This document shows positions 7,811 to 15,092 of a stretch of DNA of 64,000 bases, in pieces (the first letter of the stretch is position 1; every line of letters begins with the position of its first letter). The DNA lies in the NCBI RefSeq assembly GCF_023544445.1, contig NZ_JALPVJ010000030.1:31894-95893 (forward strand), in the 5' to 3' direction. Under the pieces are notes generated by a model. The model saw only the letters and a program-made list of their open reading frames with translations. It was not told the DNA's origin and ran no database searches. The position numbers were made by a program, and so were the translations under genes. The DNA is from Actinoplanes sp. M2I2. Lineage in GTDB: Bacteria > Actinomycetota > Actinomycetes > Mycobacteriales > Micromonosporaceae.

Positions 7811-9316
7811 TCAGCCTCCGCGCGTCCGGCGGACGACCGAGCGCACCGCGCGCTTGCCGGCGCGCAGGCCGCCGACCAGGTTGGTGGCGGCCTTGCCAGG
7901 AATGGTGGCGGAGAGCAGGGCGTTCATCTGGCGCACCCGCTTGAGCTCGGCCTCGCGGCGCAGCAGCATCGACTCGTACCACTCGTGCTTGGCCCGGGCC
8001 TCGGCCAGCTCGCGGGTGAGGCGGTCGCGGTCGGCCAGCAGGTCACCGACGGCGTGCGCGGGCGGCGCGTCGCCCGCCGGGACGTCGGCCGGCTCCAGCT
8101 CACGACCGGTCATGCCGGCCAGCACGGCGGTCAGCTCGGCCTCGTCGCCCCGGATCGGCCACAGGTGGGCGAACCCGCCGGCGATCACGGTGGCGGCGAA
8201 GGCGCGCAGGGCCTTCAGGGGCTCTCCGGCCGGAATCAGGGCCACCATCTCGGCCGGCGGTCCGGTCACGACGATCTGGCCCGCCGGCACCCCCGCGGCC
8301 GGGCCGGACTGCCAGCCCGACAGCAGATCGCGCAGGGCCGGGAGATCACGGCGCTGGGCGGCGGCCAGCAGGTGGTCCTGCAGGGTGCGACCCCGCGGAA
8401 GCCCGGTGTCGGGCAGGGACACCGCACGACCGCCGATCACGGCGTCGGGCCGGCCGATCAACGCACGCTCGACAGCCGGGTCCGGGGCGAGCTCGACAGC
8501 CGGACCCGGGCCCCGCTCGGCGGCCGGGTCCGGGGCGAGCTCGGCGACGATCACCCAGGCCGGGGCCAGCTCGGTGGCGAGGCCGTTGCGCAGGGCGCCG
8601 GTGGCCAGGCGTACCGGGTCGGCCAGCACGTCGGCCGGCGGGCGGACCGCCGTGGCCACCGCCGCCCCGAGCGCGCCGGCCAGGGTGGGCTCGGCCAGGA
8701 TCTCGCGGCTGAGCAGCACGGACGGTGAGGAGAGCGCCGGGTACGCCGCGTAGTCACGCTCGACGCGCAAGCCGAGTCGCGTGAGCCTCGTGAGCAACCC
8801 GGCGTGACCGGCCGGCCGGTCCGGGTCGTGGTCGTCGGGGACCACCCAGTCGCTGTCGGCCGGGGCCGGGGGCAGGGCGACCAGGCGGTGCACGCCGAAG
8901 AGGTTCTCCACGCCGAGCAGCAGGCGCCCGCCCGGCTTCAGCTGGGCCAGCAGCAGGTCGAGGGTCTCGTTCCAGGTGTGCGGGTCGGCCTCGGCGGAGA
9001 GCAGGCGGTCGAGGCCGTCGAGGGCGACCACCGTGTCGTACGCGGGAACGGCGGCCAGCTTCTCGAGGCTGCCGCACAGGACGGTCAGCCCGGGGCGGGC
9101 CAGGGCCGAGGCGTCGTCGGCGCCACGCACCAGGACGGTCACCTGCTCGGGCGGCAGGGCCTCGAACAGCCGCGGGGCGTGCGGGCCGGCCACGAGCGTA
9201 CGGCCCAGCGGTGGCGACAGCAGCGACCGCAACGCGTCGCCGGAGGCGGCGGCCGGGCCGTGGGTGCCGTCGAGGTCGGACCAGGACAGCATCTCCCCGC
9301 CGATCAGGGTGGTCAT
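7811..9316 (-). CDS. methyltransferase-like protein with C-terminal coiled coil
   Basis: A 501-residue cytosolic protein. The middle resembles a class I methyltransferase fold: a degenerate strand-1 segment TLVAGPHAPRLFEALP, an acidic strand VVALDGLDRLL, and LAQLKPGGRLLLGVENLFG, the typical post-motif strand and turn. The Gly-rich SAM loop is weak, so activity is uncertain. Around residues 245-275 the phrase ELAPDPA-x-ER is repeated in frame. Residues about 425-475 form a coiled coil (DRDRLTRELAEARAKHEWYE), ending in a basic tail. Its ATG overlaps the stop of the upstream unknown gene by four bases, so the two probably form a complex or pathway step in surface glycan work. Confidence 0.65.
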   Translation of the reverse strand: MTTLIGGEMLSWSDLDGTHGPAAASGDALRSLLSPPLGRTLVAGPHAPRLFEALPPEQVTVLVRGADDASALARPGLTVLCGSLEKLAAVPAYDTVVALDGLDRLLSAEADPHTWNETLDLLLAQLKPGGRLLLGVENLFGVHRLVALPPAPADSDWVVPDDHDPDRPAGHAGLLTRLTRLGLRVERDYAAYPALSSPSVLLSREILAEPTLAGALGAAVATAVRPPADVLADPVRLATGALRNGLATELAPAWVIVAELAPDPAAERGPGPAVELAPDPAVERALIGRPDAVIGGRAVSLPDTGLPRGRTLQDHLLAAAQRRDLPALRDLLSGWQSGPAAGVPAGQIVVTGPPAEMVALIPAGEPLKALRAFAATVIAGGFAHLWPIRGDEAELTAVLAGMTGRELEPADVPAGDAPPAHAVGDLLADRDRLTRELAEARAKHEWYESMLLRREAELKRVRQMNALLSATIPGKAATNLVGGLRAGKRAVRSVVRRTRGG

Positions 9317-10188
9317 CGGGTCAGCACTCCGGTCAGCTCGAAATCGGGGTCTTCACGCAGGGACGGCCAGCCGAACAGGCGGCGCAGCTCGGCCGGAGGC
9401 AGCAGCCGGTCGGCGCCGAGCTCGTCGACAGCGACGCGGCGCGCGACGGACTGATCGAGCGAGGCGCCGTGCATGTCCGCCCACTCCCGCACGATCCGGG
9501 CCTGGCCGCCGAACGCCGACTTCTCCCGCTCCAGCTGCATCGGGTCGCCGTAGACGGCCGGCTCGCAACCGGCCAGCGTCCCGTACATGATCGCGCTGCA
9601 CAGCCGGTTCGACGCGACCCGGGAATGCCGGCGCTGCTCGGCCAGTTGACGGTAGAGGAATCCGGGATCGAGGTCCTTCCACCAGCCACCGCGGTACCCG
9701 TGGCAGATCACCCGGAAGCCGGCCCGCTCGTAGAGCGCACGCACCCGCTTGTCGCGGAACTCCTGCCAGTACAGGCAGACGGTGACCGGACCGGTCTCGG
9801 TGTCCCGGATCTCAGCGATCAGGCCGTCGTGGCTGCCGATGATGTGCTGCCCCTCCCAGCCGTGGAAGGGGTACCAGATGGTGCCTTCCCGCTTCGGCGC
9901 GTCGGCCGGTTCGGGTTCCATCGCGATCAGGTACGCCCACGGGGCGCCCACCACGTAGACGTCGCGGCGGCCCAGCGACCAGGCCCGGCGGCGCACCCGC
10001 TCCGACCAGACGAACTTCGGGACGCCCGGGACGTACTCGTGGTCGGGGGCCATGCCGTCGCCGATGTTCCAGCCGTGCTGCAGGTAGCCGTGGAGCCGCG
10101 GCGGGTCGGTGTCGTCGAGGCCGCAGTAGCGGGCCAGGACGTGGCTGTGGCCGTAGTAATGGTTCGCGTGGTGCACGCCGCATTCCAT
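9313..10188 (-). CDS. conserved hypothetical protein, surface-carbohydrate context
   Basis: A 291-residue soluble protein I do not recognise. It is rich in His, Trp and Tyr early on (CGVHHANHYYGHSHVLARYC, LQHGWNIGDGM) and has phrases reminiscent of GT-B/CDP-glycerol-type transferases: VYVVGAPWAYLI, VTVCLYWQEFRDKRVRALYERAGFRVICHGYRG, and SNRLCSAIMYGTLAGCEPAVYGD, the last resembling the late conserved Ser/Thr-rich donor loop. This suggests a sugar- or polyol-phosphate handling enzyme, but that is inference. It starts with ATG at 10188 and is translationally coupled to the methyltransferase-like gene. Confidence 0.7.
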   Translation of the reverse strand: MECGVHHANHYYGHSHVLARYCGLDDTDPPRLHGYLQHGWNIGDGMAPDHEYVPGVPKFVWSERVRRRAWSLGRRDVYVVGAPWAYLIAMEPEPADAPKREGTIWYPFHGWEGQHIIGSHDGLIAEIRDTETGPVTVCLYWQEFRDKRVRALYERAGFRVICHGYRGGWWKDLDPGFLYRQLAEQRRHSRVASNRLCSAIMYGTLAGCEPAVYGDPMQLEREKSAFGGQARIVREWADMHGASLDQSVARRVAVDELGADRLLPPAELRRLFGWPSLREDPDFELTGVLTR

Positions 10189-10240
10189 ACCGTCGAGGCG
10201 TCCGGCCGGGAAACACGGCGTGTCCGGAGAGTGTCATCTC

Positions 10241-10268
10241 TTGCGCCGGAGACCGGGAGTGCTACCTT
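10241..10268 (+). promoter_or_regulatory. putative promoter of rho
   Basis: TTGCGC (10241-10246) and TACCTT (10263-10268) are separated by 16 bases, close to the housekeeping sigma consensus of actinobacteria. Starting there, the rho transcript would carry an untranslated leader of about 190 bases. Long leaders are typical of autoregulated rho genes. Confidence 0.45.
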
Positions 10269-10464
10269 TACGGCAACCTCCGGGTGTGGCACCAGTTTCT
10301 GGCAGCCCCCGGACGGCTCTGGTATCCCGGGCTCCGCCAGTCGTGAAAGCTGCGGCAGCCCAGAGGCGTTCTCCGGCCGAGTTCGACACCGGCCACTTTC
10401 TTTTCCCGGCGCCGTCCCGGCGTCATCTCACCCTGCGCATCGCAGGCTCTCGAGGAGTACCCCC

Positions 10465-11604
10465 ATGACAGTCACATCCACCCGGAACCGGCGCACAGCG
10501 CCGCCCGACTCCACCACCGCGGAGGTCACCTTCGACGCTCTGCTCGACATCGTCGACGACCGTGCCTGGCTGCGCGTCGACGGCTATCTTCCCGGCCCCG
10601 GCGACATCGCGGTCAACCTGGCCGAGGCCCGCCGGTCGGGGCTGCGCCGCGGTGACCGCGTACAGGGAACGGCCCGAAGCGTCGGCCGCAAGCCGGCGAC
10701 CCTGCGGGTCGACACCGTGAACGGCCACCGACCCGGTCGGCGACCCGACTTCTACGACCTCACCGCGCTCTACCCCCAGGAGCGGCTGCGGCTCGAGACC
10801 GACCCGGGGCTGCTCACCACCCGCGTCATCGACCTGGCCATGCCGATCGGCAAGGGCCAGCGAGCCCTGATCGTGGCGCCGCCCAAGGCCGGCAAGACCA
10901 CGGTCCTCAAGCAGATCGCCAACGCCATCGCGCACAACAACCCCGAGGCGCACCTGATGGTGGTGCTGGTCGACGAACGGCCCGAGGAGGTCACCGACTT
11001 CAGCCGCACGGTGCGGGCCGAGGTCGTGGCGGCCACCTTCGACCGGCCGCCTCAGGAGCACGCCGCGCTGGCCGAGCTCGCCGTCGAACGGGCCAAGCGC
11101 CTCGTCGAGCAGGGGCAGGACGTGGTCCTGCTGCTCGACTCGATCACCCGCCTGGGCCGGGCCTACAACCTGATGGCGCCGGGCCGCGGGCGTACGCTCT
11201 CCGGCGGTCTCGACGCGTCGGCGCTCTACCCGCCCAAGCGTTTCCTCGGCGCCGCCCGCAACATCGACGGCGGCGGCTCCCTCACCATCATCGCGACGGC
11301 CCTGGTCGAGACCGGGTCGGCGATGGACAACCTGATCTTCGAGGAGTTCAAGAGCACCGGCAACGCCGAGCTCAAGCTGGACCGGTCACTGGCCGAGGCC
11401 CGCGTCTTCCCGGCGATCGACCTGTCGTCGACCGGCACCCGGCACGACGAGGCGCTGCTGTCCCCGGCCGAACTGGCCATCATCTCGCAGATGCGGCGAG
11501 TCCTGGACGGCCCGGACGCGATGCGCCGCCTGCTCGACCAGCTGCGCGGCACGGCCTCGAACAACGAGTTCCTCCGTCGCGTGGCCCACTCGCTGGCCGC
11601 CTGA
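10465..11604 (+). CDS. rho: transcription termination factor Rho, short form
   Basis: A 379-residue RNA-dependent ATPase. An OB-fold RNA-binding segment (residues about 22-75) keeps YLPGPGDIAVNLAEARR but not the usual GxGFLR-type strand; DDRAWLRV stands in its place. The motor domain is complete: Walker A APPKAGKT (138-145), catalytic Glu in VDERPEEVTD (169-178), Walker B VVLLLDSITRLGRAYN (220-235), Q-loop AARNIDGGGSLTII and R-loop STGNAELKLDR. It lacks the N-terminal helix bundle and the long charged insertion of standard actinobacterial Rho (often above 600 residues), so it is probably a second, minimal paralogue. The ATG has GAGGAG eight bases upstream. The longer open frame upstream is not conserved. 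Confidence 0.9.
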   Translation: MTVTSTRNRRTAPPDSTTAEVTFDALLDIVDDRAWLRVDGYLPGPGDIAVNLAEARRSGLRRGDRVQGTARSVGRKPATLRVDTVNGHRPGRRPDFYDLTALYPQERLRLETDPGLLTTRVIDLAMPIGKGQRALIVAPPKAGKTTVLKQIANAIAHNNPEAHLMVVLVDERPEEVTDFSRTVRAEVVAATFDRPPQEHAALAELAVERAKRLVEQGQDVVLLLDSITRLGRAYNLMAPGRGRTLSGGLDASALYPPKRFLGAARNIDGGGSLTIIATALVETGSAMDNLIFEEFKSTGNAELKLDRSLAEARVFPAIDLSSTGTRHDEALLSPAELAIISQMRRVLDGPDAMRRLLDQLRGTASNNEFLRRVAHSLAA

Positions 11605-11811
11605 TCCGTCCGGAGCGCGCCGACAAGTGCTCGCGCGGAGCGGAACGGCGACACATGGTGGAGCCCCATCGTCTCGGGTCCGCTGACCTGCGACGGCGAC
11701 ATCATCGAGGTCCGGATGGAGATTCTGCCGCGCGGCCCGGTGACCGTCGATCTGAACGGCGGACCGGTCGAGTCGGCGTACGCGGTCGTCGTCCCGCGCA
11801 AGCCGGAGTGA
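11605..11811 (+). pseudogene. coding remnant without a start, after rho
   Basis: A 68-codon open frame ends at TGA 11809-11811 and begins directly after the rho stop in the same frame. The second part looks translated: GDTWWSPIVSGPL, DGDIIEVRMEILPRGPV, then VESAYAVVVPRKPE, with nearly every third base G or C and a beta-strand-like pattern. No ATG, GTG or TTG with a ribosome site precedes it. I read it as the 3' end of a gene whose front has been lost. The parent family is not recognised. It could alternatively be a read-through extension of Rho. Confidence 0.4.
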
Positions 11812-11849
11812 GGCGGGGGCGGCCCCGAAGTGTCGGCCGCCGTCGGCTG

Positions 11850-12062
11850 CTATCCGGTGGCCGTCCGGTCAGCGTCCGCATCGGACACCTCGGCCAGCAC
11901 CAGGGCTTGAGCCGCGATGACCCGGAGGCCGTCGAAGGTCACGGCGGGCGACCCGTGGAGGCGGTAACCCTGGTCGAGCAGGCTGCTGACGCGCGCGCAG
12001 AACTCGGCGTCGTCCGGACCGGTGATGAGCCGGTAGCGAAGGGGCTCGGCAACCTCAGGCAT
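11850..12062 (-). CDS. DUF1737 domain protein
   Basis: A 70-residue protein matching DUF1737: LRYRLITGPDDAEFCARVSSLLDQGYRLHGSPAVTFDG followed by VIAAQALV. This small domain occurs widely in bacteria, alone or fused; its function is unknown. The protein is cytosolic and acidic at the C-terminus. It is probably a single-gene unit, lying 48 bases downstream of the nucleotidyltransferase gene. Confidence 0.8.
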   Translation of the reverse strand: MPEVAEPLRYRLITGPDDAEFCARVSSLLDQGYRLHGSPAVTFDGLRVIAAQALVLAEVSDADADRTATG

Positions 12063-12110
12063 GAGCGCATTCTTCCCGCTGCGAGGCCGGAAATCGAGGC
12101 GTCCCGGCGG

Positions 12111-12794
12111 TCATCGTGCGGCGGCGAGGATGAGGTCGAGGTCGGCGCCCCAGCTGTCGAGCAGGTCGCCGTGGCCGCGCTCGCGGGCCAGGTCGGCCAC
12201 CAGGGGGAACAGCGTGACCGGATGCGCCCCGACGTACGCGGGGGCCAGCACGTCGTTCCACGGCGGCGGCAGCGGATGGGTCGCCAGCTCCCATTCCAGA
12301 TACTTGTTGTAGGGGCGCAGCCGTCCGTGCAGGGCGAACGCGGTGCCCAGCAGCCAGCCCACGCTTTCCTGCTCGTCCAGCGCCGCCGCCTCGGGATGCC
12401 CGTCGCGGCGACTTTTCACGGCGCGGTAGAGCTGGTTCACGTACCCGTCCAGGAACTCCCCCGACCAGGAACGCGCCTCCTCGGCGGTGGGCGTGGCCTG
12501 CCGCTCGACCAGCTCGGCCACCCCGCCGCGGTCCAGCAGCACCTGGGCGTCGCGGAAGCCGTACCTCGGCCACAGCACCGACGTGTCGCCCAGTTCCTCC
12601 ACCGTGAGGGCGGCGAGGTCGAGGTCGGCGCCCCGATCGCGCGGCCAGGCGGCACCGTGGGAGTCGACGACCACCGTCACGTCGACGTCGGAGTGCGCGG
12701 TGGCCAGGCCGCGCGCGTGCGACCCGGTCAGGATCACGCCCAGCACCCCGGCGTCGGCGGTCGCCCGGGCCATCAGGTCGTCGAGTACGGACAT
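12111..12794 (-). CDS. nucleotidyltransferase-domain protein
   Basis: A 227-residue protein with a minimal nucleotidyltransferase (Pol-beta superfamily) domain: LTGSHARGLATAHSDVDVTVV (residues 22-42) gives the GS motif and the two metal-binding Asp residues (36 and 38). The C-terminal helical part (about 95-225) contains NQLYRAVKSRRDGHPEAAALDEQES and an RPYNKYLEWEL segment like those in DUF4037-type and aminoglycoside-type transferases. It may adenylylate a small molecule or protein; the substrate is unknown. The ATG at 12794 is chosen because upstream codons are Arg/Pro-rich and unlike the family. Confidence 0.78.
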   Translation of the reverse strand: MSVLDDLMARATADAGVLGVILTGSHARGLATAHSDVDVTVVVDSHGAAWPRDRGADLDLAALTVEELGDTSVLWPRYGFRDAQVLLDRGGVAELVERQATPTAEEARSWSGEFLDGYVNQLYRAVKSRRDGHPEAAALDEQESVGWLLGTAFALHGRLRPYNKYLEWELATHPLPPPWNDVLAPAYVGAHPVTLFPLVADLARERGHGDLLDSWGADLDLILAAAR

Positions 12795-12829
12795 GACGAC
12801 GATCGTAGGGATCCGCCGGAGACTGGTCG

Positions 12830-13588
12830 TCAGGACGCCGGTCGCACGTTCTGGAGCGTCCGGCCGTCGCGCAACTGGACATCGTAGGTGCGGGGCACGT
12901 CGCGCCACTTCCCGTCGCCATCGGGTACGAGAGCCTTGCCGGGCCACCACGCGACCCACCGGCCGCCGCTGACGGTGGCCTGCACGGTCAGGCCGCCGGT
13001 ACGGATGGTCAGCCCGGTCACGTCCGGGCCGGCCGCGCCCTCGGTGATGGAGACCCCCTCCGGGTAGACCGAGAGGGCGCCCTCCCGGAAGCGGCCCGCG
13101 GGCGCCGGGTCGAAGGGGCCGGAGCTGCCCGCGGTGCCGGTCTTCACGTCGTCGACGTCGTCGGAGCCGGGCCGGTTGTGGGCCAGGCAGAACCCGACCG
13201 ATTCGGGGTGGTCGTGGCGGTAGAGCATGGCCACGACCTCACCGCGGCGCTCGGCCAGCACGACCTCGGCCCGATTCAGGTCGAGGTACGGCAAGTCGCC
13301 CAACTGGTCCGTGCAGGCCGGCCCGATCAGCGCGGTCTCGGCCGGGCTGAGGGCCACCGGAACAGGTGTCCAGGTGGCGTACGCCCGCCCGCTCCGGCCC
13401 CAGGGCACCACCAGCAGAACCGCCGCGACGGCGACCACGAGCGCCGGGACCAGCAGCCATCCCTTGGCCGGGCGGCGCCGCGGCGGGTCGGGCGGGGTGG
13501 CGACGATGCGGTCGAGGGTGGCGGCGGCCCGCCCGTACTGCTCGAAGGTGGGTGGGACGGCGACGTCCAGCGCTCGCAGCGACTTCAT
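12830..13588 (-). CDS. single-pass membrane protein coupled to ECF sigma gene
   Basis: A 252-residue protein with a cytosolic N-terminus (residues 1-42), one membrane helix (about 43-63, GWLLVPALVVAVAAVLLVV) and an extracytoplasmic domain of about 185 residues with two Cys (in GPACTDQLGD and GFCLAHN). The N-terminal 30 residues could be a sigma-binding segment. Its ATG overlaps the sigma factor's stop by four bases (ATGA), so it should be the sigma's anti-sigma or sensor partner. No zinc-binding anti-sigma (HxxxCxxC) motif is seen. It remains intact although the sigma frame is interrupted. Confidence 0.72.
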   Translation of the reverse strand: MKSLRALDVAVPPTFEQYGRAAATLDRIVATPPDPPRRRPAKGWLLVPALVVAVAAVLLVVPWGRSGRAYATWTPVPVALSPAETALIGPACTDQLGDLPYLDLNRAEVVLAERRGEVVAMLYRHDHPESVGFCLAHNRPGSDDVDDVKTGTAGSSGPFDPAPAGRFREGALSVYPEGVSITEGAAGPDVTGLTIRTGGLTVQATVSGGRWVAWWPGKALVPDGDGKWRDVPRTYDVQLRDGRTLQNVRPAS

Positions 13589-14120
13589 GACTGGGCCTCC
13601 AGGAGCTCGGTGCGGAAGGTGCCCGGGGCGAGGTGGCCGCGCAGCGCCCGGCGGGCCCGCATGAGCCGGATCCGGTAACCGGCGGCGCTGATCCCGAGCA
13701 CGCGGGCCGCCTGGGCCGAGGTCAGATCCTCGAACACGGTCAGGGCCAGGGCCTCCTGCTCGGCCGGGCTCAGCCTCTTCCACGCCCGGGCCAGGTCGAT
13801 CAGCTCGGCCGACGGCTCCCCGGCCCGTCGCCGGCGGGCGCGACGGACGCGACGCGGACCGCGAGGGCGTCCTGACGGCCCTGCCCGCGCCGGGCGTTGA
13901 GCAGGCAATGACGGGCGATGCCGAACACCCAGGCGCGGGCGTCGTCCGCCTTCCGGGGCGCCTCGTCGAACCGCCGCCACACCACCAGAAACGCCTCGGC
14001 GACCACGTCCTCGGCCTGGTCCGGGATCCCCCGGCGCTGGGCGAAGGCCAGGACGTCGGCGTACGCGCCGGCGTAGAGCGTCCGGAAGCGCGTCTCCCGA
14101 TCGGGTCGCAGTGTCGTCAC
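13585..14120 (-). pseudogene. ECF sigma factor gene with an internal frameshift
   Basis: Two overlapping frames together encode one sigma-70/ECF protein of about 178 residues. The first frame (14120 to about 13860) carries region 2: YADVLAFAQRRGIPDQAEDVVAEAFLVVWRRFDEAP and ARAWVFGIARHCLLNARRG. It then runs into a stop at 13800. The second frame, offset by one base, carries region 4: LSPAEQEALALTVFEDLTSAQAARVLGIS, then YRIRLMRARRAL. The switch lies near 13820-13845, in the G/C run GGGCCGGGG. One missing base explains it: a real deletion, a sequencing error, or less likely recoding. The stop overlaps the membrane partner's ATG. Without repair the product lacks promoter -35 recognition. Confidence 0.8.
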
Positions 14121-14173
14121 ACCTCTACCTGTCCGGCCGCCCGGGTGTTGTTACGACGGCGGACAATGATCGT

Positions 14174-14938
14174 ATGGGTCTGCAAGAGGTCGTCGACGAC
14201 GTCGTCGCGCAAACGCCGGGCGTGAGCTGGTCGATCGCCGTGCCGGGGCGGGCCGGGCACGAGCCCGGGCGACGGCTGCGGACGGCCAGCATCGGCAAGC
14301 TGCTGTTGCTGGCCGAGACCGCCCGGCGCTTCGAGTCCGGGGAGCTCGACCCCGGTGAGCTGCTGGCCAAGGACCCGGAGCTGGCCGTGGCCGACTCGGG
14401 TCTGTGGCAACACCTGGCCGTGGACGCCCTGCCGGCGGCCGATCTGGCGGTGCTGATCGCGGCGGTGAGCGACAACTACGCCACCAATGTGCTGCTGGCG
14501 CGGGTCGGGCTGGCGGCCGTCCGGGCGACCGCGGCGGGGCTGGGGCTGCACGAGACGGGGCTGCATGACCGCGTACGGAACCGGCGCGAGCCGGGGCAGC
14601 CGCCGACGCTCTCGACGGGCAGCGCGGGCGAGCTGGCCGGCCTCATGGGGCGGATCAGCCGCCGGGACCTGCTGATGCCGGCGGTCTCCGAGCGGATGGA
14701 CGCCTGGATGTCGACGAGTGCCGACCTGTCGATGGTCGCCTCCGGGTTCGGGGACGACCCGCTCGCCCATACGCGCTCGGTGCGCAACAAGACGGGCACC
14801 GACGACGGCATCCGGGCCGACGTCGGCTATCTGGGCGATCAGGCGTACGCCGTCCTGGCGAATTTCGATCCGGTAAGGCCTGGGTCCACGGCCGCCGTCA
14901 TGCGCGCCATGCGCGAAATCGGGAGCGCACTGTCGTAA
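14174..14938 (+). CDS. class A beta-lactamase-fold serine hydrolase
   Basis: A 254-residue serine hydrolase of the beta-lactamase/PBP fold. It has the nucleophile motif SIGK (39-42), SDN (99-101) and KTG (206-208) in the correct order and spacing. It lacks a signal peptide, which secreted beta-lactamases need, and I see no ExxLN motif (Glu166 equivalent) between SDN and KTG. It is therefore probably a cytosolic esterase or peptidase relative rather than a resistance enzyme. I chose the ATG at 14174 because upstream residues overlap the divergent sigma promoter region. It is divergent from the broken sigma gene and ends before a strong hairpin. Confidence 0.82.
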   Translation: MGLQEVVDDVVAQTPGVSWSIAVPGRAGHEPGRRLRTASIGKLLLLAETARRFESGELDPGELLAKDPELAVADSGLWQHLAVDALPAADLAVLIAAVSDNYATNVLLARVGLAAVRATAAGLGLHETGLHDRVRNRREPGQPPTLSTGSAGELAGLMGRISRRDLLMPAVSERMDAWMSTSADLSMVASGFGDDPLAHTRSVRNKTGTDDGIRADVGYLGDQAYAVLANFDPVRPGSTAAVMRAMREIGSALS

Positions 14939-15049
14939 AGCCGCTGCATCCTGGGCTGTTCGGACAATGACGGAACGGCCAGGTGGGAGCAGAATGGCGA
15001 GCGGGGTGGGTGCCTACCCCGCCAGGAGGCATCCATCCTCTGACACGCG

Positions 15050-15083
15050 AAAGGGCCGGAACCCCGTGAGGTTCCGGCCCTTT
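15050..15083. terminator. bidirectional hairpin terminator
   Basis: AAAGGGCCGGAACC (15050-15063) and GGTTCCGGCCCTTT (15070-15083) form a perfect 14-bp stem with a six-base loop between two convergent genes. The A/T ends give a short U run in either direction. The preceding 60 bases also hold a small GCGGGGT/ACCCCGC hairpin (15001-15022). Confidence 0.85.
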
Positions 15084-15092
15084 GCACACCCC

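Noticed and set aside
13800..13860. Programmed -1 ribosomal frameshift in the sigma gene
   Set aside because: No X-XXY-YYZ slippery heptamer is present at the junction, so mutation or sequencing error is simpler.
14174..14938. Antibiotic-resistance beta-lactamase
   Set aside because: There is no export signal and no Glu166-type motif, so resistance is not supported.
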